A DNA stretch of 64,000 bases from Macrococcus bovicus (GCF_004359575.1 NZ_SCWF01000005.1:1-64000), one strand, 5' to 3'. Shown: positions 8,290-20,451, numbered from the stretch's first letter. A program made the numbers and translations. Notes: a model not told the origin generated them from the sequence alone.

Positions 8290-8679
8290 TTATACGCGAC
8301 GACGTTTTGGCGGACGACAACCGTTGTGAGGAACTGGCGTTACGTCTTTGATCGCTGTGATTTCAAGACCTGCTGATTGTAAAGCACGGATAGCTGCTTC
8401 ACGACCTGCACCTGGACCTTTAACTGTCACTTCAACTGTTTTTAAGCCGTGTTCCATTGCTGCTTTAGTAGCAGTTTCTGAAGCCATTTGTGCTGCGAAT
8501 GGAGTAGATTTACGAGAACCTCTGAAACCTAACGCACCAGCTGATGACCAAGATAAAGCATTACCGAATTCATCAGTAATTGTGACGATTGTATTGTTGA
8601 ATGTTGAACGGATGTGAGCTACACCGTTTTCAATATTCTTTTTAACTCTACGTTTACGAGATACTTGTTTACGAGCCAT
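8290..8679 (-). CDS. rpsK: 30S ribosomal protein S11
   Basis: S11 forms part of the small-subunit platform and lines the mRNA exit region. The 129-residue protein has the family length. It carries [19 protein letters not shown] near the N-terminus, the [13 protein letters not shown] helix, and the C-terminal [17 protein letters not shown] with its terminal basic run. It is 22 bases after rpsM with an AAGGAG site, inside the alpha operon. Confidence 0.98.
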   Translation of the reverse strand: MARKQVSRKRRVKKNIENGVAHIRSTFNNTIVTITDEFGNALSWSSAGALGFRGSRKSTPFAAQMASETATKAAMEHGLKTVEVTVKGPGAGREAAIRALQSAGLEITAIKDVTPVPHNGCRPPKRRRV

Positions 8680-8701
8680 TTATGTTTCACTCCTTTACTT
8701 A

Positions 8702-9067
8702 TTATTTCTTTTTGTTAGCGACCGTTTTAACTGGGCCTTTACGAGTACGTGCATTGTTTTTAGTGTTCTGACCACGAACCGGTAAACCACGACGGTGACG
8801 GATACCTCTGTAAGAAGCAATCTCCATCAGACGTTTGATGTTTAAGTTCGTTTCACGACGAAGGTCACCTTCTACTTTGTAACCGTCAACCGTTTCACGG
8901 ATTTTGTTTAATTCATCTTCTGTTAAGTCGCGCACACGAGTATCTTCAGAAATACCAGCTTCTGAAAGGATCTTTTGTGCGGAAGTTTTACCGATACCAT
9001 AAATGTAAGTTAACGCGATAACAACGCGTTTCTCACGAGGGATATCTACACCTGCGATACGTGCCAT
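8702..9067 (-). CDS. rpsM: 30S ribosomal protein S13
   Basis: S13 sits in the head of the small subunit and bridges to L5 and the P-site tRNA. The 121-residue protein begins [21 protein letters not shown], followed by the helix-hairpin-helix [11 protein letters not shown]. It ends with the basic tail around [25 protein letters not shown] site precedes the ATG and rpmJ lies 19 bases upstream, the usual infA-rpmJ-rpsM-rpsK order. Confidence 0.98.
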   Translation of the reverse strand: MARIAGVDIPREKRVVIALTYIYGIGKTSAQKILSEAGISEDTRVRDLTEDELNKIRETVDGYKVEGDLRRETNLNIKRLMEIASYRGIRHRRGLPVRGQNTKNNARTRKGPVKTVANKKK

Positions 9068-9086
9068 TTATAGTGCACCTCCATTT

Positions 9087-9212
<126 letters not shown>

Positions 9213-9232
9213 CTATTTATGATGGAGTTCGT

Positions 9233-9451
9233 TTATTTGAAACGATACGTGATGCGTCCACGCGTTAAGTCGTATGGACTCATTTCCACTGTTACTTTGT
9301 CACCTGGCAGAATACGGATATAGTTCATACGGATTTTACCACTCACGTGTGCTAAGATCTCATGACCATTTTCCAGTTCTACTTTGAACATTGTATTCGG
9401 TAAAGTATCAAGTACTGTACCTTCTAATTCAATAACATCTTGCTTAGCCAT
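9233..9451 (-). CDS. infA: Translation initiation factor IF-1
   Basis: IF-1 binds the 30S A site during initiation. From the ATG at 9451 it is 72 residues, the universal length. It begins [19 protein letters not shown] and contains the OB-fold blocks [19 protein letters not shown] and [20 protein letters not shown] site precedes this ATG. A further upstream start at 9481 would add a non-conserved 10-residue tail and is rejected. A 187-base gap to adk and a promoter-like sequence suggest an internal transcription start here. Confidence 0.97.
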   Translation of the reverse strand: MAKQDVIELEGTVLDTLPNTMFKVELENGHEILAHVSGKIRMNYIRILPGDKVTVEMSPYDLTRGRITYRFK

Positions 9452-9510
9452 TATCATTTGCCCCCTTTTTTGAAGTTTCAAGAAAGTCGAGATACATTGT
9501 CAACTCATCT

Positions 9511-9539
9511 ATTATAAATGATTCGGTGCAATAAATCCA
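9511..9539 (-). promoter_or_regulatory. Possible internal promoter before infA
   Basis: On the minus strand TGGATT (9534-9539) and a perfect TATAAT (9511-9516) are separated by 17 bases in the unusually long adk-infA gap. The -35 match is weak. Confidence 0.4.
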
Positions 9540-9638
9540 CGAGCTTGTTTGGACTTTAGGTGAGGATAACGTCATATCACAAAGATTGATTTGGAACATA
9601 AAAAGTATCTTCACCCGGAGGCGAAACGGTAATGTGAA

Positions 9639-10298
<660 letters not shown>

Positions 10299-10301
10299 CT
10301 A

Positions 10302-11591
10302 CTAACGTCTTCTAAATCCTCTATATTCACGTTGATTAAGTTGAGCTTTTAATTGAGCGATCGTCTCAAGTGCTACACCGATAACGATCAGTAAACTTGT
10401 ACCGCCAATCTGCAGAGACTGGGGTAAGTTCATGAGGCCGGTCGCAATCAGCGGCAGGATGGAGATCGCTGCCAGAAAGAGAGAACCGACAAAAGTTAAG
10501 CGGTATAAGACACGCGTGATATAGTCTTGTGTTGATTTACCAGGACGGATGCCTGGTACGTAGCTGCCCTGCTTACTTAAGTTCTCAGCCATCTGCTCAG
10601 GATTGACCTGGACAAAGGCATAGAAGTAAGAGAATGCAATGATCAGTGCTACATAGATGACCATGCCGACACCGTGAGTAGGGTCTGCATAAGTCGCAAC
10701 GTTCTGAGCCCAATCTTGTGTCGGGAAGAACATTGTCAGTGTCTTCGGTAACATAAAGAATGCCATCGCGAAGATCACCGGAATTACACCGGCAGCATTC
10801 ACCTTCATAGGAAGGAATGTTGCCTGTGGTGCAAGACGATTGCCTGTTTGACGTTTAGCATATTGAATCGGAATTTTACGTACTGCCTGCAGTACAAATA
10901 CCGCACCCGCTGTTAATAGAATCATACCCACAAGTAAGCCAACTGCTTTCAGGATTGCCATCGTCGTATCTTCAGCACCGACGAAACTCTGCTGATAGAA
11001 CTGTCCAAGTGCTGTAGGGATAGAAGACAGAATACCTGCGAAGATAATGATAGAGATACCATTACCGACACCGTACTGTGTAATCTGTTCGCCTAACCAC
11101 ACTAAAAATGCAGTCCCAGCAGTTAAGACAAGTGCAATCAGCAAGAAGCTCCAGATCGATGTGTTCTGAATCAACTGGCCTCCAAGCATATTGTTAAAGC
11201 TATAACTCATTCCCAAACCTTGAATGAAGGCTAAGATGATTGTGAAGTAACGCGTCACCTGATTGATCTTCCTACGTCCTACTTCACCTTGCTTAGACCA
11301 TTCCGTCAGTTTCGGTACAACATCCATCTGCAGAAGCTGCATGACGATAGATGCCGTGATATAAGGCATAATCCCCATTGCTAGAATGGAGAAGTTCTTT
11401 AATGCGCCCCCGCCGAATGTGTTGAATAAATCAGTCACACCAGCGTTGCCTTGTGTGTCAAAAGCACCAGGGTTAACACCCGGGACCGGAATGTAAGTTC
11501 CGATCTTAAAGATTAATAACATAGCGAGTGTAAACAATATCTTGCTACGAATTTCTTTTGTTGTGAAGAAATTCTTGAGTGTCTCAAACAT
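10302..11591 (-). CDS. secY: Protein translocase subunit SecY
   Basis: SecY is the channel of the general secretion pathway. The 429-residue protein has about ten hydrophobic helices. It begins [20 protein letters not shown], then the [10 protein letters not shown] motif, a plug-region segment ([18 protein letters not shown]) and the cytosolic loop [18 protein letters not shown]. It ends [10 protein letters not shown]. The start shares one base with the rplO stop (TAATG), indicating coupled translation. It is followed by adk. Confidence 0.98.
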   Translation of the reverse strand: MFETLKNFFTTKEIRSKILFTLAMLLIFKIGTYIPVPGVNPGAFDTQGNAGVTDLFNTFGGGALKNFSILAMGIMPYITASIVMQLLQMDVVPKLTEWSKQGEVGRRKINQVTRYFTIILAFIQGLGMSYSFNNMLGGQLIQNTSIWSFLLIALVLTAGTAFLVWLGEQITQYGVGNGISIIIFAGILSSIPTALGQFYQQSFVGAEDTTMAILKAVGLLVGMILLTAGAVFVLQAVRKIPIQYAKRQTGNRLAPQATFLPMKVNAAGVIPVIFAMAFFMLPKTLTMFFPTQDWAQNVATYADPTHGVGMVIYVALIIAFSYFYAFVQVNPEQMAENLSKQGSYVPGIRPGKSTQDYITRVLYRLTFVGSLFLAAISILPLIATGLMNLPQSLQIGGTSLLIVIGVALETIAQLKAQLNQREYRGFRRR

Positions 11592-12031
11592 TAGATCACC
11601 TCGTGAGTTCCGCCCTTACTTTCAATTGCTTCAATCGCAGAAGCTGAGAATTTATGAGCTTTGACTGTAAGCTTTTTAGACAGTTCTCCGTTACCAAGAA
11701 TCTTGATTCCTGATTTTTCAGCACTTACTACACCAGTTTCAAGTAATAATGCTGGCGTTACTTCAGTACCTTCTTCGAAACGATCTAATTCGCTTAAGTT
11801 AACGATAGCATATTCTTTACGGTTGATGTTAGTGAAACCACGTTTTGGCAGACGACGGAATAATGGTAATTGACCACCTTCGAAGCCTAAACGTACGCCA
11901 CCACCTGAACGAGCTTTCTGACCTTTATGTCCACGGCCACTTGTTTTACCGTTACCTGAAGCCATACCACGGCCTACACGGTTACGTTCTTTACGAGCAC
12001 CTTCAACAGGTTTCATCTCATGTAATTTCAT
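11591..12031 (-). CDS. rplO: 50S ribosomal protein L15
   Basis: L15 is an elongated large-subunit assembly protein. The 146-residue product begins [22 protein letters not shown]. It has the glycine/arginine-rich extension [21 protein letters not shown] and the folded domain ending SKGGTHEVI. It is 29 bases after rpmD and overlaps secY by one base, in the standard spc order. Confidence 0.98.
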   Translation of the reverse strand: MKLHEMKPVEGARKERNRVGRGMASGNGKTSGRGHKGQKARSGGGVRLGFEGGQLPLFRRLPKRGFTNINRKEYAIVNLSELDRFEEGTEVTPALLLETGVVSAEKSGIKILGNGELSKKLTVKAHKFSASAIEAIESKGGTHEVI

Positions 12032-12060
12032 TACGGCACCTCCTTAATTAATAATAGAAA

Positions 12061-12240
12061 TTAAATTTCTTTAACTGTCACTAAGTGACTTACTTTATTG
12101 ATTTGCCCACGAATCGCAGGGTTGTCATCAACTTCAACTGTCTGATGCATTTTTTTAAGACCTAAAGCAGCAACAGTTTTACGTTGTGTTTCAGGACGAC
12201 CGATGATACTACGAGTGAGGGAAATTTGTAATTTAGCCAT
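12061..12240 (-). CDS. rpmD: 50S ribosomal protein L30
   Basis: This 59-residue protein starts [20 protein letters not shown], continues [14 protein letters not shown] and ends HLVTVKEI, the whole of bacterial L30. It lies between rpsE (13 bases) and rplO (29 bases) with a GGAGGG site before its ATG at 12240. It is present in Firmicutes and lost in some other bacteria. Its presence here shows an uninterrupted spc operon. Confidence 0.97.
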   Translation of the reverse strand: MAKLQISLTRSIIGRPETQRKTVAALGLKKMHQTVEVDDNPAIRGQINKVSHLVTVKEI

Positions 12241-12253
12241 GTGTATGCCCTCC

Positions 12254-12751
12254 TTAATTTAATAGTTCTTCGACTGTTTTTCCACGTAACTGAGCTACTT
12301 CTTCAGCCACTTTAAGTTCTTTTAAGCCTTCAACTGTCGCGCGGACCATGTTGATTGGTGTGTTTGAACCTAAAGATTTAGATAAGATGTCAGTGATACC
12401 TGCTAATTCAAGCACGGCACGCACTGGACCACCAGCGATAACCCCAGTACCAGGTGCAGCTGGTTTAATTAATACGCTACCCGCACCGAAACGACCAATG
12501 ACTTGGTGAGGAGTCGTACCCTCTACACGAGGAACAGTGATTAAGTTTTTCTTTGCATCTTCGATTGCTTTTTTGATCGCTTCTGGTACTTCTTGTGCTT
12601 TACCAGTACCGAAACCAACGCGACCGTTTTTATCTCCAACGACTACAAGTGCAGTGAAACGCATACGACGTCCACCCTTAACTACTTTAGAAACACGGTT
12701 AATCGTAACTACGCGTTCTTCAAATTCTTTTACTTCTCTTTCACGACGCAT
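12254..12751 (-). CDS. rpsE: 30S ribosomal protein S5
   Basis: S5 contributes to decoding fidelity and mRNA unwinding at the entry channel. The 165-residue protein begins [20 protein letters not shown]. Its N-terminal dsRNA-binding domain contains [19 protein letters not shown], the region where spectinomycin-resistance changes occur in other species. The C-terminal domain has [13 protein letters not shown] and [10 protein letters not shown]. It sits 18 bases after rplR in the spc operon. Confidence 0.98.
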   Translation of the reverse strand: MRREREVKEFEERVVTINRVSKVVKGGRRMRFTALVVVGDKNGRVGFGTGKAQEVPEAIKKAIEDAKKNLITVPRVEGTTPHQVIGRFGAGSVLIKPAAPGTGVIAGGPVRAVLELAGITDILSKSLGSNTPINMVRATVEGLKELKVAEEVAQLRGKTVEELLN

Positions 12752-12769
12752 TAAGTGTCCCTCCTTTTA

Positions 12770-13126
12770 TTAAAATTGAAGTCCGTTTTCACGAGCTGCT
12801 TCAGCTAAAGCTTGAACACGACCATGGTATAAATACCCTCCGCGGTCGAAGACAACTGCAGTGATACCTTTTTCAGTTGCTGCTTTTGCGACTGCTTCGC
12901 CTACTTTTTTAGCTGCTTCTACGTTTGATGTTGCATCTAAGCCTAAAGTTTGAGTAGATGCTTGAGCAATTGTTACACCTTGAGCGTCATCAATGACTTG
13001 CGCATAGATGTGTTTATTAGAACGATAGACGTTTAAACGTGGACGTTCAGTTGTACCTGCAAGTTTCGCACGCACACGAGCATGTCTTTTTAAACGTACT
13101 TTATTCTTATCGATTTTAGAGATCAT
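12770..13126 (-). CDS. rplR: 50S ribosomal protein L18
   Basis: L18 binds 5S rRNA with L5 and L25-type proteins in the central protuberance. The 118-residue protein begins [21 protein letters not shown], continues [20 protein letters not shown] and ends in the [17 protein letters not shown] helix typical of the C-terminus. It lies 25 bases after rplF with an AAGGAG site. Confidence 0.98.
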   Translation of the reverse strand: MISKIDKNKVRLKRHARVRAKLAGTTERPRLNVYRSNKHIYAQVIDDAQGVTIAQASTQTLGLDATSNVEAAKKVGEAVAKAATEKGITAVVFDRGGYLYHGRVQALAEAARENGLQF

Positions 13127-13151
13127 GTGAATACTCCTTTCTTTAAGTTAA

Positions 13152-13688
13152 TTACTTACCAGTTTTACCTTCTTTACGACGAACATATTCGCCTTCGTAA
13201 CGGATACCTTTACCTTTGTAAGGTTCTGGTGGACGAGTAGCACGGATATTTGATGCGATCGCACCTACGCGCTCTTTAGAAATACCTTCAACTTTTACGC
13301 TAGTATTTTTCTCAACAGATAATGTGATACCGTCTTCTGCTACGATTTCAACTGGGTGAGAGTATCCAACGTTAAGGATTAAGTTCTTACCTTGCATTTG
13401 CGCACGGTAACCAACCCCGATTAATTCAAGTTTCTTTTCGAAACCTTTAGACACACCTTCAACCATGTTTGCAAGTAATGCACGAGTTGTACCATGGATT
13501 GTTTTGTGTGCTTTAGAATCAGAAGGACGAACAACTTCTAAAGTGTTCTCTTCTAAGTTATAAGTCATTTCTTCGTTAAATGTTCTTGTTAATTCACCTT
13601 TAGGACCCTTAACTGTCACTGTGTTGCCGTTGATCTTCACTTCAACACCAGCTGGGATGTCAATAATTTTCTTACCAACACGACTCAT
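13152..13688 (-). CDS. rplF: 50S ribosomal protein L6
   Basis: L6 sits near the factor-binding site and the sarcin-ricin loop. The 178-residue protein starts [19 protein letters not shown]. It has the two repeated alpha/beta domains, with [16 protein letters not shown] in the second. It ends with the [18 protein letters not shown] signature and a basic tail. It is 28 bases after rpsH with GGAGGTGCCG before the ATG. Confidence 0.98.
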   Translation of the reverse strand: MSRVGKKIIDIPAGVEVKINGNTVTVKGPKGELTRTFNEEMTYNLEENTLEVVRPSDSKAHKTIHGTTRALLANMVEGVSKGFEKKLELIGVGYRAQMQGKNLILNVGYSHPVEIVAEDGITLSVEKNTSVKVEGISKERVGAIASNIRATRPPEPYKGKGIRYEGEYVRRKEGKTGK

Positions 13689-13716
13689 CTGTCGGCACCT
13701 CCTTCTTTAATAATTC

Positions 13717-14115
13717 TTACCAGATGTAAGCTAATACTTCTCCACCGATGTTACGTTGACGCGCTTCTTTATCAGTTAATACACCTTCAGAAGTTGAAAC
13801 TAATGCGATACCTAAACCATTTAATACTTTAGGAAGCTCATCAGCTTTTGCGTAAACACGTAAACCAGGTTTTGAGATACGTTTTAAACCAGTGATAACA
13901 CGTTCGTTGTTCGCACCGTATTTAAGGAACATACGGATAACACCTTGTTTGTCATCTTCGATATATTCGACGCTTTTCACGAATCCTTCACGTTTAAGGA
14001 TTTCAGCGATTTCTTTTTTAATGTTTGATGCAGGTAATTCTAATTTTTCGTGGCGCACCATGTTTGCGTTACGCACACGTGTTAGCATATCTGCGATTGG
14101 ATCTGACATAGTCAT
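13717..14115 (-). CDS. rpsH: 30S ribosomal protein S8
   Basis: S8 binds the central domain of 16S rRNA and in enterobacteria also represses the spc operon. The 132-residue product begins [20 protein letters not shown] and ends [19 protein letters not shown] followed by GGEVLAYIW, the family signature. An AAGGAGG site precedes the ATG. It lies 29 bases after rpsN in the normal spc order. Confidence 0.98.
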   Translation of the reverse strand: MTMSDPIADMLTRVRNANMVRHEKLELPASNIKKEIAEILKREGFVKSVEYIEDDKQGVIRMFLKYGANNERVITGLKRISKPGLRVYAKADELPKVLNGLGIALVSTSEGVLTDKEARQRNIGGEVLAYIW

Positions 14116-14144
14116 TAAAATTTCCTCCTTTCAACTCTTTGATT

Positions 14145-14336
<192 letters not shown>

Positions 14337-14359
14337 TTAGCCTCCTATTAGATTAGAGA

Positions 14360-14899
14360 TTACTTTTGAAATGGCATACCGAATTGAGTTAACAATTCAC
14401 GAGCTTCCTCGTCAGTGTTAGCCGTTGTAACGATAACGATATCCATTCCTCGTACTTTACTTACTTTATCATAGTCAATTTCAGGGAAAATGAGTTGTTC
14501 TTTAACACCTAAAGTGTAGTTACCACGGCCATCAAACGCTTTGTTTGAGATACCACGGAAGTCACGTACACGAGGAAGTGAAACGTTTACTAATTTGTCG
14601 AAGAATTCGTACATTCTTTCGCCACGTAACGTTACTTTCGCACCGATAGGCATTCCTTCACGTAAACGGAATGTTGCGATTGATTTTTTAGCTTTAGTGA
14701 CCATTGGTTTCTGACCAGTGATTGCTTGAAGCTCTTCAACTGCAGTATCTAATACTTTAGAGTTCTGAACTGCATCACCGATACCCATATTCACAACGAT
14801 TTTTTCGATTCTTGGTACTTCCATTACTGATGAGTAGTTAAACTTTTTCATCAATTCAGGTGTAATTTCATTATTGAACTTTTCTTTTAAACGAGTCAA
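14360..14899 (-). CDS. rplE: 50S ribosomal protein L5
   Basis: L5 binds 5S rRNA and contacts S13 and the P-site tRNA. The 179-residue protein has [17 protein letters not shown], the loop [37 protein letters not shown] and the C-terminal [18 protein letters not shown]. It lies 24 bases after rplX with GGAGGTTCTC upstream of the ATG. Confidence 0.98.
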   Translation of the reverse strand: MTRLKEKFNNEITPELMKKFNYSSVMEVPRIEKIVVNMGIGDAVQNSKVLDTAVEELQAITGQKPMVTKAKKSIATFRLREGMPIGAKVTLRGERMYEFFDKLVNVSLPRVRDFRGISNKAFDGRGNYTLGVKEQLIFPEIDYDKVSKVRGMDIVIVTTANTDEEARELLTQFGMPFQK

Positions 14900-14923
14900 A
14901 GTGAGAACCTCCTTCCAAGATTA

Positions 14924-15229
14924 TTAAATGATTTCTCCAGACTTCTTCGCAACACGAACTTTTTTACCGTCTTCTACTCTGTAGCCGACACGTGTTGGTT
15001 TGTTTGTTTTAGGATCCAGTAACATAACGTTTGATACGTGAATCGCAGCTTCGCGCTCTTCGATTCCGCCTTCAGGATTCATTTGTGTTGGTTTTTGGTG
15101 TTTTTTGATGATGTTCACACCTTCAACTACAACGCGATCTTTTTTAGGAAGTGCTTCAATTACAGTTCCTGTTTTACCTTTATCTTTACCTGTGATAACG
15201 ATAACTTTGTCGCCTTTTTTTACGTGCAT
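14924..15229 (-). CDS. rplX: 50S ribosomal protein L24
   Basis: L24 initiates 50S assembly and lies at the tunnel exit. From the ATG at 15229 it is 101 residues, beginning [21 protein letters not shown], the KOW motif start. AGGAGGTGTCTCGAC precedes this ATG, which is why the slightly longer start at 15247 is rejected. [18 protein letters not shown] and the C-terminal [17 protein letters not shown] are typical. It is 31 bases after rplN. Confidence 0.97.
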   Translation of the reverse strand: MHVKKGDKVIVITGKDKGKTGTVIEALPKKDRVVVEGVNIIKKHQKPTQMNPEGGIEEREAAIHVSNVMLLDPKTNKPTRVGYRVEDGKKVRVAKKSGEII

Positions 15230-15260
15230 GTCGAGACACCTCCTCAATTTTTAGTGATGA

Positions 15261-15635
<375 letters not shown>

Positions 15636-15658
15636 TTACCTCCTTTATCTTATAGTGA

Positions 15659-15922
15659 TTAAATAATGATTGATTCTTCAACTACTTCAACTAAACGGAA
15701 GCGTTTTGTAGCTGATAAAGGACGTGTTTCCATAATTCTTACGATATCGCCCATTTTAGCTGTATTGTTTTCATCATGTGCTTTATATTTTTTCGTATAC
15801 TTGATACGTTTGCCGTATAAAGAATGTGTTTTGTAAGTTTCTACTGACACTGTGATTGTTTTATCCATTTTGTCAGATACCACTTTACCAGTGTAAACTT
15901 TGCGGTAATTTCTTTCGCTCAC
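15659..15922 (-). CDS. rpsQ: 30S ribosomal protein S17
   Basis: S17 is a primary 16S-binding protein with an OB fold. The 87-residue protein begins [20 protein letters not shown] and continues [19 protein letters not shown]. The motif [20 protein letters not shown] follows. It lies 22 bases after rpmC with GAGGAGGACAC before the ATG. Confidence 0.98.
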   Translation of the reverse strand: MSERNYRKVYTGKVVSDKMDKTITVSVETYKTHSLYGKRIKYTKKYKAHDENNTAKMGDIVRIMETRPLSATKRFRLVEVVEESIII

Positions 15923-15944
15923 TAGAGTGTCCTCCTCTTTTCAA

Positions 15945-16157
15945 TTATTTTTGTTCAGTTTTTTGTTGCTCAATTTCTCTTGCACGTACAACAGTTTTCA
16001 TTCGCGCGATTGATTTCTTTACTTCACGAATACGTGCTGTATTTTCAAGTTGACCTGTAGCTAACTGAAAGCGTAGGTTGAAAAGTTCCTCTTTAAGCGC
16101 TTTTACTTTTGATTCAATTTCAGAAGTGGTTAAATCTCTAATTTCCTTAGCTTTCAT
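15945..16157 (-). CDS. rpmC: 50S ribosomal protein L29
   Basis: L29 is a helical hairpin protein at the tunnel exit and part of the docking site for SRP and trigger factor. From the ATG at 16157 it has 70 residues: [19 protein letters not shown], then [18 protein letters not shown] and [15 protein letters not shown]. An upstream in-frame GTG would add eight non-conserved residues. It overlaps the end of rplP by 11 bases, so a GGTGGTG site inside rplP probably drives it. Confidence 0.95.
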   Translation of the reverse strand: MKAKEIRDLTTSEIESKVKALKEELFNLRFQLATGQLENTARIREVKKSIARMKTVVRAREIEQQKTEQK

Positions 16158-16581
16158 TTGTGTCACCACCCAATTCTTCACGTTTTACAAACTTAGTTTT
16201 CACTGGAAGTTTGTGAGATGCTAAACGTAATGCTTCACGAGCTGTTTCTTCTGGAACACCAGCGATTTCAAACATAATACGTCCAGGTTTAACTACTGCT
16301 ACCCATCCTTCAACGGCACCTTTACCAGAACCCATACGTACTTCTAAAGGTTTTTTAGTGTATGGTGTATGTGGGAAGATTTTGATCCAAACTTTCCCGC
16401 CACGTTTCATGTAACGAGTCATTGCGATACGAGCAGATTCAATTTGACGTGATGTGATCCAAGCTGTTGTAGTTGCTTGTAAACCATATTCACCAAATGT
16501 TACTTCATTTCCGCCTTTTGAACGACCTGTTGTTTTAGGTCTATGTTGACGACGGTATTTTACACGCTTCGGTAATAACAT
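16147..16581 (-). CDS. rplP: 50S ribosomal protein L16
   Basis: L16 lies near the A-site tRNA elbow and is needed late in 50S assembly. The 144-residue protein begins [21 protein letters not shown] and contains [40 protein letters not shown] and the C-terminal helix [16 protein letters not shown] follow. Only two bases separate it from the rpsC stop, so translation is coupled. Confidence 0.98.
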   Translation of the reverse strand: MLLPKRVKYRRQHRPKTTGRSKGGNEVTFGEYGLQATTTAWITSRQIESARIAMTRYMKRGGKVWIKIFPHTPYTKKPLEVRMGSGKGAVEGWVAVVKPGRIMFEIAGVPEETAREALRLASHKLPVKTKFVKREELGGDTNES

Positions 16582-16583
16582 TA

Positions 16584-17237
16584 TTATTTTCCTCCTTCAC
16601 TAGACTTCTTAGTAGGAAGAACTTCTCCACGGTAGATCCATACTTTAACACCTAATTTACCATAAGTAGTGTCTGCTTCAGCATGTGCGTAATCGATGTC
16701 AGCACGTAATGTATGAAGTGGAACAGTTCCTTCAGAATATTGCTCAGCACGTGCGATATCCGCACCACCTAAACGACCTGATACTTGAGTTTTGATACCT
16801 TTAGCTCCAAGTTTCATAGCGCGTTGGATTGCTTGTTTCTGAGCGCGACGGAATGATACACGGTTTTCTAATTGACGAGCGATGTTTTCAGCAACAAGTG
16901 TTGCATCCATATCAACTTTCTTGATTTCAACTACGTTGATGTGTACGCGTTTGCCAGTTAAACCGTTTAAGTTGTTACGTAATTTTTCGATTTCAGAACC
17001 GCCTTTACCGATAACCATACCTGGTTTACCAGTGTGGATAGCGATATTAACGCGATTAGCTGCACGTTCGATTTCTACACGAGAAACAGAAGCGTCTTTT
17101 AAGTTTTCTGCGATATATTTACGAATTTTTAAGTCTTCGTGTAACAGAGTAGCGAAATCTTTTTCTGCATACCATTTCGCATCCCAGTCACGGATGATAC
17201 CGACACGAAGTCCGATAGGATTAATTTTTTGACCCAC
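16584..17237 (-). CDS. rpsC: 30S ribosomal protein S3
   Basis: S3 guards the mRNA entry channel. The 217-residue protein begins [20 protein letters not shown]. It carries the KH domain with the [17 protein letters not shown] loop, and the C-terminal domain with [20 protein letters not shown] and [16 protein letters not shown]. It follows rplV by 27 bases with GGAGGGAATAC upstream. Confidence 0.98.
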   Translation of the reverse strand: MGQKINPIGLRVGIIRDWDAKWYAEKDFATLLHEDLKIRKYIAENLKDASVSRVEIERAANRVNIAIHTGKPGMVIGKGGSEIEKLRNNLNGLTGKRVHINVVEIKKVDMDATLVAENIARQLENRVSFRRAQKQAIQRAMKLGAKGIKTQVSGRLGGADIARAEQYSEGTVPLHTLRADIDYAHAEADTTYGKLGVKVWIYRGEVLPTKKSSEGGK

Positions 17238-17264
17238 TGTATTCCCTCCTTAATGAGATATTAA

Positions 17265-17606
17265 TTATTTAGCTTCTTTATCTGCTACAACGATAGTGAT
17301 GTGACTAGTACGTTTGTTGATCGCGCTCGCACGGCCTTGTGCACGTGGACGGAAACGTTTTAAAGTCGGACCTTCGTTAGCATATGCTTCTTTCACCACT
17401 AAAGTGTCGATGTTCATGTCATAGTTGTGCTCAGCATTTGCTAAAGCTGACATTAATAATTTTTCCACTACTGGTGAAGATGCTTTGTTTGTTAATTTTA
17501 AGATGGCAATTGCTTCGCCAACTTCTTTACCTCGGATAAGATCTAAAACTAATCTCACTTTACGAGGTGCGATACGGATTGTTCTTGCTACCGCTTTTGC
17601 TTCCAT
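17265..17606 (-). CDS. rplV: 50S ribosomal protein L22
   Basis: L22 lines the exit tunnel; its hairpin loop is a macrolide-resistance hot spot in other species. The 113-residue protein begins [20 protein letters not shown]. The tunnel loop region reads [19 protein letters not shown], with no insertion or deletion that I can see. It follows rpsS by 24 bases with AAGGAGGAGAAAC before the ATG. Confidence 0.98.
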   Translation of the reverse strand: MEAKAVARTIRIAPRKVRLVLDLIRGKEVGEAIAILKLTNKASSPVVEKLLMSALANAEHNYDMNIDTLVVKEAYANEGPTLKRFRPRAQGRASAINKRTSHITIVVADKEAK

Positions 17607-17630
17607 GGTTTCTCCTCCTTAAATATGAAA

Positions 17631-17909
17631 TTAGCGTTTAGTTTTCTTGTCGTCTGCACCGTGACCTTTGTAAGTACGTGTAGGTGCGAATTCGCCTAAT
17701 TTGTGTCCAACCATATCTTCAGTTACGAATACAGGCACGTGTTTACGTCCATCGTATACTGCGATAGTGTGGCCGATGAAGTTAGGGAAAATAGTAGAGC
17801 GACGAGACCAAGTTTTAATTACTGATTTTTTTGAATTTGCTTCCATTGCCTCCACTTTTTTCATTAAGTGATCGTCAACGAAAGGTCCTTTTTTAAGACT
17901 ACGAGCCAT
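17631..17909 (-). CDS. rpsS: 30S ribosomal protein S19
   Basis: S19 sits in the 30S head with S13. The 92-residue protein begins [20 protein letters not shown]. It has [20 protein letters not shown] and ends with [17 protein letters not shown] and a basic tail. It lies 65 bases after rplB; that gap contains a GC-rich hairpin. GAGGGAGGCGCC precedes the ATG. Confidence 0.98.
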   Translation of the reverse strand: MARSLKKGPFVDDHLMKKVEAMEANSKKSVIKTWSRRSTIFPNFIGHTIAVYDGRKHVPVFVTEDMVGHKLGEFAPTRTYKGHGADDKKTKR

Positions 17910-17930
17910 TGTGGCGCCTCCCTCTTATCC

Positions 17931-17962
17931 TGCTGTACACTGCGGCTTACGCCGCAGTCAGC
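17931..17962 (-). other. GC-rich hairpin inside the rplB-rpsS gap
   Basis: ACTGCGGC and GCCGCAGT pair around a TTAC loop (17939-17958), extended by TGCTG and CAGCA outer bases. No T-run follows on the minus strand, so it is not a standard terminator. It could be an mRNA-processing, partial attenuation or translation-control element in the S10 operon. Confidence 0.5.
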
Positions 17963-17974
17963 AAGTTGATTTTA

Positions 17975-18805
17975 TTATTTCTTACGTCCACGAACGATAA
18001 GTTTGTTAGAACGATTTTTCTTTTTACGAGTTTTCTTACCAAGAGTTGGTTTACCCCATGGAGACATTGGTGATTTACGTCCGATTGGTGAACGTCCTTC
18101 ACCACCACCGTGTGGGTGATCGTTAGGGTTCATTACAGAACCACGAACAGTTGGGCGTTTGCCTAACCATCTAGAACGACCGGCTTTACCGATGTTGATA
18201 AGTTCGTGCTGTTCATTACCAACTTGACCGATAGTTGCACGGCAAGTTGCAAGAATCATACGCACTTCGCCAGATTTAAGACGAACAAGAACGTATTTAC
18301 CTTCTTTACCAAGTACTTGAGCAGATGTACCAGCTGAACGTACTAACTGACCACCTTTACCTGGTTTTAATTCGATGTTGTGGATAACTGTACCAACAGG
18401 GATGTTAGCAAGTGGTAATGCGTTACCTACTTTGATATCTGCTTCTGGGCCGTTGTTGATCTCTTGACCGACAACTAAGCCTTTAGGCGCGATGATGTAA
18501 CGTTTTTCACCATCTAAATAGTGGATTAATGCGATGTTTGCTGAACGGTTTGGATCGTACTCAACTGTAGCGACCTTACCTGGAACACCGTCTTTGTTAC
18601 GTTTGAAATCAATTACACGGTATTGACGTTTGTGTCCGCCACCTCTATGACGAACTGTCAGTTTACCTTGGTTGTTACGGCCCGCTTTTCTCGGAAGGGG
18701 CTCAAGTAATGACTTTTCAGGTGACGTTGACGTAATTTCAGCGAAATCTGAACTTGTCATATTACGACGACCGTTTGTAATTGGCTTATAATGTTTAATT
18801 GCCAT
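17975..18805 (-). CDS. rplB: 50S ribosomal protein L2
   Basis: L2 is an essential protein near the peptidyl transferase centre. The 276-residue protein begins [20 protein letters not shown] and contains [19 protein letters not shown]. It carries the C-terminal signature [19 protein letters not shown] with the conserved His, then [19 protein letters not shown]. It follows rplW by 35 bases with an AGGAGG site. Confidence 0.98.
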   Translation of the reverse strand: MAIKHYKPITNGRRNMTSSDFAEITSTSPEKSLLEPLPRKAGRNNQGKLTVRHRGGGHKRQYRVIDFKRNKDGVPGKVATVEYDPNRSANIALIHYLDGEKRYIIAPKGLVVGQEINNGPEADIKVGNALPLANIPVGTVIHNIELKPGKGGQLVRSAGTSAQVLGKEGKYVLVRLKSGEVRMILATCRATIGQVGNEQHELINIGKAGRSRWLGKRPTVRGSVMNPNDHPHGGGEGRSPIGRKSPMSPWGKPTLGKKTRKKKNRSNKLIVRGRKK

Positions 18806-18840
18806 TGTCGTTTTACCTCCTTAATGGTAAATGGTTGTTT

Positions 18841-19116
18841 TTAGTTGAAGAAATCGATTGATCCTTCTTTTAATGTAACGATAGCTTTTCTTCTTTTGTT
18901 TGTGTAGCCAGTGTAGCGACCTACACGTTTCTTTTTCGCTTTGTAGTTCATCACGTTTACTTTATCAACTTTGACGTTGAAGATTTCTTCAATCGCAATT
19001 TTGATCTGAGTTTTGTTAGCGCGAGTGTCTACATCGAATGTGTACTTCTCATCAGCCATCTGCTCAGATGAACGTTCAGTGATTACGGGGCGCTTAATGA
19101 TATCGCGAGCTTCCAT
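18841..19116 (-). CDS. rplW: 50S ribosomal protein L23
   Basis: L23 is at the tunnel exit and anchors trigger factor and SRP. The 91-residue protein begins [20 protein letters not shown]. It has [20 protein letters not shown] and [18 protein letters not shown]. Its start shares one base with the rplD stop, so translation is coupled. Confidence 0.98.
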   Translation of the reverse strand: MEARDIIKRPVITERSSEQMADEKYTFDVDTRANKTQIKIAIEEIFNVKVDKVNVMNYKAKKKRVGRYTGYTNKRRKAIVTLKEGSIDFFN

Positions 19117-19739
19117 TAACCGAGCACCTCCTCTACTTTTTGAACTGCTGCTTGAGTCATCACTACTTGGTTAGCATGAACGATATCTAAAACGTTCAGG
19201 CCAGCTGCAGTTACAACTGTTACGCCAGGGATGTTACGAGCTGATAAGAACACGTTGATGTCTTCAGCATCAATAACGAAAAGTACTTTTTTAGGTAATT
19301 CAAGTGTTGTTGTCATTGACTTGAATTCTTTTGTTTTTGGTGCGTTGAATGTTAATGCATCAAGTACTGTGAATTCGTTGTCTCTTACTTTAGCTGATAA
19401 TGCTGAACGAAGCGCTAAACGGCGCATTTTCTTAGGCATTTTGTAAGAGTAGCTTCTTGGTGTTGGTCCGAATACGATACCACCACCACGCCATTGTGGC
19501 GCACGGATTGTACCTTGACGAGCACGGCCAGTCCCTTTTTGTTTCCAAGGTTTACGTCCACCACCGCGTACTGCTGAACGGTTTTTCACTGAGTGGGTAC
19601 CTTGACGAAGTGAAGCACGTTGAAGATTGATTGCTTCGAATAATACATGTTGATTAGGTTCGATACCGAATACGTTGTCGTTTAATTCGATTGAACCTGC
19701 TTTAGATCCATCTACTTTTAATACATCATAATTAGCCAT
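19116..19739 (-). CDS. rplD: 50S ribosomal protein L4
   Basis: L4 reaches into the exit tunnel and in enterobacteria represses the S10 operon. The 207-residue protein begins [20 protein letters not shown]. Its extended loop contains [19 protein letters not shown] and [11 protein letters not shown]-like sequence ([20 protein letters not shown]). The C-terminal domain ends [13 protein letters not shown]. It follows rplC by 24 bases with AAGGAGGACATAAC before the ATG. Confidence 0.98.
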   Translation of the reverse strand: MANYDVLKVDGSKAGSIELNDNVFGIEPNQHVLFEAINLQRASLRQGTHSVKNRSAVRGGGRKPWKQKGTGRARQGTIRAPQWRGGGIVFGPTPRSYSYKMPKKMRRLALRSALSAKVRDNEFTVLDALTFNAPKTKEFKSMTTTLELPKKVLFVIDAEDINVFLSARNIPGVTVVTAAGLNVLDIVHANQVVMTQAAVQKVEEVLG

Positions 19740-19763
19740 TATGTTATGTCCTCCTTTCAGCTA

Positions 19764-20426
19764 TTATTTATTGCCTTTTTTGATTGAAGTCTGGATTTTA
19801 ACTAATCCTTTTTTAGGTCCTGGCACATTACCTTTAACTAAGATAACGTTGTTTTCAACATCAACTTTAACGATTTCTAAGTTTTGCATTGTAACAGTAT
19901 TACCGCCCATACGGCCTGGTAATGCTTTACCTTTAAATACTTTAGAAGCGTCGGATGCCATACCCATTGAACCTGGGCGTCTGTGGTAACGAGAACCGTG
20001 ACTCATTGGTCCACGTGACTGTCCGTGGCGTTTGATTGCGCCTTGGAAACCTTTACCTTTTGAAGTTCCTGTCACGTCAACGATGTCACCTGCTTGGAAT
20101 GCATCCACAGTGACTTCTTGACCTACTTCGTATTCAGAAGCATCTACGTTTCTGAATTCACGAATGAAGCGCTTAGGCGCTGTGCCTGCTTTTTTAGCAT
20201 GGCCTTCAGCTGGCTTAGTTGCATATTTATTAGACTTACGGTCTTTTTTATATGCTTGTTTGTCTTCGAAACCGATCTGGATTGATGAATAACCATCAAC
20301 TTCTTCAGTTTTCTTTTGTAATACAACGTTTTGGGCTGCTTCTACTACAGTTACTGGAATTAACTCACCGTTTTCAGCGAATACTTGAGTCATTCCCACT
20401 TTTCTTCCTAAGATTCCTTTGGTCAT
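19764..20426 (-). CDS. rplC: 50S ribosomal protein L3
   Basis: L3 is an early assembly protein near the peptidyl transferase centre. From the ATG at 20426 it has 220 residues, starting [20 protein letters not shown]. An in-frame GTG at 20438 overlaps the AGGAGG site and is rejected. The central loop [20 protein letters not shown] and [16 protein letters not shown] are diagnostic. It follows rpsJ by 25 bases. Confidence 0.97.
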   Translation of the reverse strand: MTKGILGRKVGMTQVFAENGELIPVTVVEAAQNVVLQKKTEEVDGYSSIQIGFEDKQAYKKDRKSNKYATKPAEGHAKKAGTAPKRFIREFRNVDASEYEVGQEVTVDAFQAGDIVDVTGTSKGKGFQGAIKRHGQSRGPMSHGSRYHRRPGSMGMASDASKVFKGKALPGRMGGNTVTMQNLEIVKVDVENNVILVKGNVPGPKKGLVKIQTSIKKGNK

Positions 20427-20451
20427 CGAAAGTCGCACCTCCTACTTTAAA

